This document shows positions 5,067 through 5,780 of a stretch of DNA of 5,780 nt, piece by piece. Both the position numbers and the translations under genes were made by a program. The first letter of the stretch is position 1; each line of letters starts with the position of its first letter. Location of the stretch: the NCBI GenBank assembly GCA_001796495.1, contig MGMR01000069.1, positions 1-5,780 on the forward strand, read 5' to 3'. The notes beneath the pieces are model-generated. The model saw nothing but the letters and a program-made list of their open reading frames with translations, was not told the origin of the DNA and did not search any database. The stretch comes from Chloroflexi bacterium RBG_13_51_18. Its GTDB lineage: Bacteria > Chloroflexota > Dehalococcoidia > Dehalococcoidales > RBG-16-60-22.

Positions 5067-5780
5067 TGAAAATATTAGTCGTTGGCAGCGGAGGAAGGGA
5101 ACACGCGCTGGCCTGGAAGCTGGCGCAAAGCCCTAAAGTCAAAGAGATATACGCCGCGCCGGGCAACGCCGGTATGGCAAAGGTAGCCCATAACCTTGAT
5201 ATAAAAGCCGAAGATTCGGAAGCACTGCTGAAATTCGCGCGGGACAACCGCATCGACCTTACGGTGGTCGGGCCGGAACAGCCGCTGGCCAACGGCATCG
5301 TCGATCTCTTTTCAAAGAACGGACTGGCTATCTTCGGGCCGGAACAAAGGGCCGCCGAAATAGAATCGAGCAAGGCCTTTGCTGCGGAACTGATGGAAAA
5401 ACACGGTATCCCCTGCGCCCGCAGCGCCGCCTTTGCCGATTATGCAAAAGCCAGCGAATATCTCAAGCAACAGAAACCGCCTTTCGTTATTAAAGCCGAC
5501 GGGCTGGCGGCGGGAAAAGGGGTTATCATCAACGATTCCCAGGAAGATGCCCTTAAAACCCTTGCCGGTATCATGCAGGGCAAATCCTTCGGGAAAGCGG
5601 GAGATAGAGTGGTTATCCAGGAACACCTTGAAGGCCAGGAAATGAGCTTCTTTGTATTTACCGACGGTAAAACCGTAATGCCTACCGTGCCCGCCTGCGA
5701 TTACAAACGGATTTTTGAGGGAAACAGAGGCCCGAACACCGGCGGCATGGGCAGCTACAGTCCGCCCCGGTTTTACAATA
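5066..5780 (+). CDS. purD: Phosphoribosylamine-glycine ligase (GAR synthetase), N-terminal 238 residues
   Basis: Partial: open to the right edge without a stop, about 55% of the usual 420-430 residues. PurD joins glycine to phosphoribosylamine with ATP, the second step of de novo purine synthesis. Seen: the N-terminal motif GSGGREHALAWKL (7-19), APGNAG (31-36), VGPEQPLANG (68-77), IESSKAFAAELM (99-110), the ATP-grasp element VIKADGLAAGKGV (141-153), VVIQEHLEGQEMS (182-194) and the PurD signature RGPNTGGMGSYSP (221-233). The ATG at 5066 is chosen because the family starts with MKILVVG-like sequence right there and a purine-rich GGGGGTGAGGA precedes it. In-frame ATG at 5051 and GTG at 5057 would add five or three residues. 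It follows the lipoprotein by 17 bases with no room for a terminator, so guaA, the lipoprotein gene and purD are probably co-transcribed. Confidence 0.96.
   Translation, partial: MKILVVGSGGREHALAWKLAQSPKVKEIYAAPGNAGMAKVAHNLDIKAEDSEALLKFARDNRIDLTVVGPEQPLANGIVDLFSKNGLAIFGPEQRAAEIESSKAFAAELMEKHGIPCARSAAFADYAKASEYLKQQKPPFVIKADGLAAGKGVIINDSQEDALKTLAGIMQGKSFGKAGDRVVIQEHLEGQEMSFFVFTDGKTVMPTVPACDYKRIFEGNRGPNTGGMGSYSPPRFYN

Noticed and set aside
5312..5626. Minus-strand open frames opposite purD (also 5035-5373) and a plus-strand frame at 5433-5645
   Set aside because: The purD frame is open throughout and carries the full series of family motifs; these are other-frame shadows.

Overview
This is a 5.8-kb stretch of ordinary bacterial chromosome carrying two divergent housekeeping operons and one foreign-looking surface-protein gene. 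The most likely source is a Chloroflexota bacterium, perhaps class Dehalococcoidia, probably uncultured. That placement is an inference from the GuaA sequence style with a long N-terminal extension and from the lipoprotein with a Thr-Pro linker and CARDB-like domain. There is no rRNA or other marker gene here to settle it.

Left part, minus strand (1-1528): tsaE, tsaB and the 5' end of tsaD, read right to left. They encode three of the proteins that put the threonylcarbamoyl group on A37 of ANN-decoding tRNAs (t6A). The genes are tightly coupled: tsaE and tsaB overlap by four bases (ATGA), and tsaD starts on the base after the tsaB stop codon. No rimI gene lies between tsaB and tsaD, unlike the Bacillus-type order. 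tsaD runs off the left edge after 116 codons.

Middle (1529-1636): an AT-rich 108-bp divergent intergenic region must hold the promoters for both operons. It contains a perfect 12-bp AT palindrome, two small inverted repeats and weak sigma70-like hexamers. No riboswitch or terminator was recognised.

Right part, plus strand (1637-5780): guaA (GMP synthase), a 566-codon lipoprotein gene, then the 5' part of purD (glycinamide ribonucleotide synthetase), which runs off the right edge. guaA and purD are GC-rich (about 60% in sampled lines) and belong to purine biosynthesis. The lipoprotein gene between them is clearly AT-rich (about 35-40% GC in sampled lines). It encodes an exported, lipid-anchored protein with a Thr-Pro linker, a CARDB-like beta domain and a large C-terminal region resembling putative TIM-barrel glycoside hydrolases (GHL15-like). 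It has no obvious link to purine synthesis. A 15-bp imperfect direct repeat (13/15 identical) at its two edges coincides with the guaA stop/Shine-Dalgarno region and the purD Shine-Dalgarno region, so removing the segment between the copies would give a tight guaA-purD junction. This inserted gene is the most notable feature. No novel defence or mobile system is visible.
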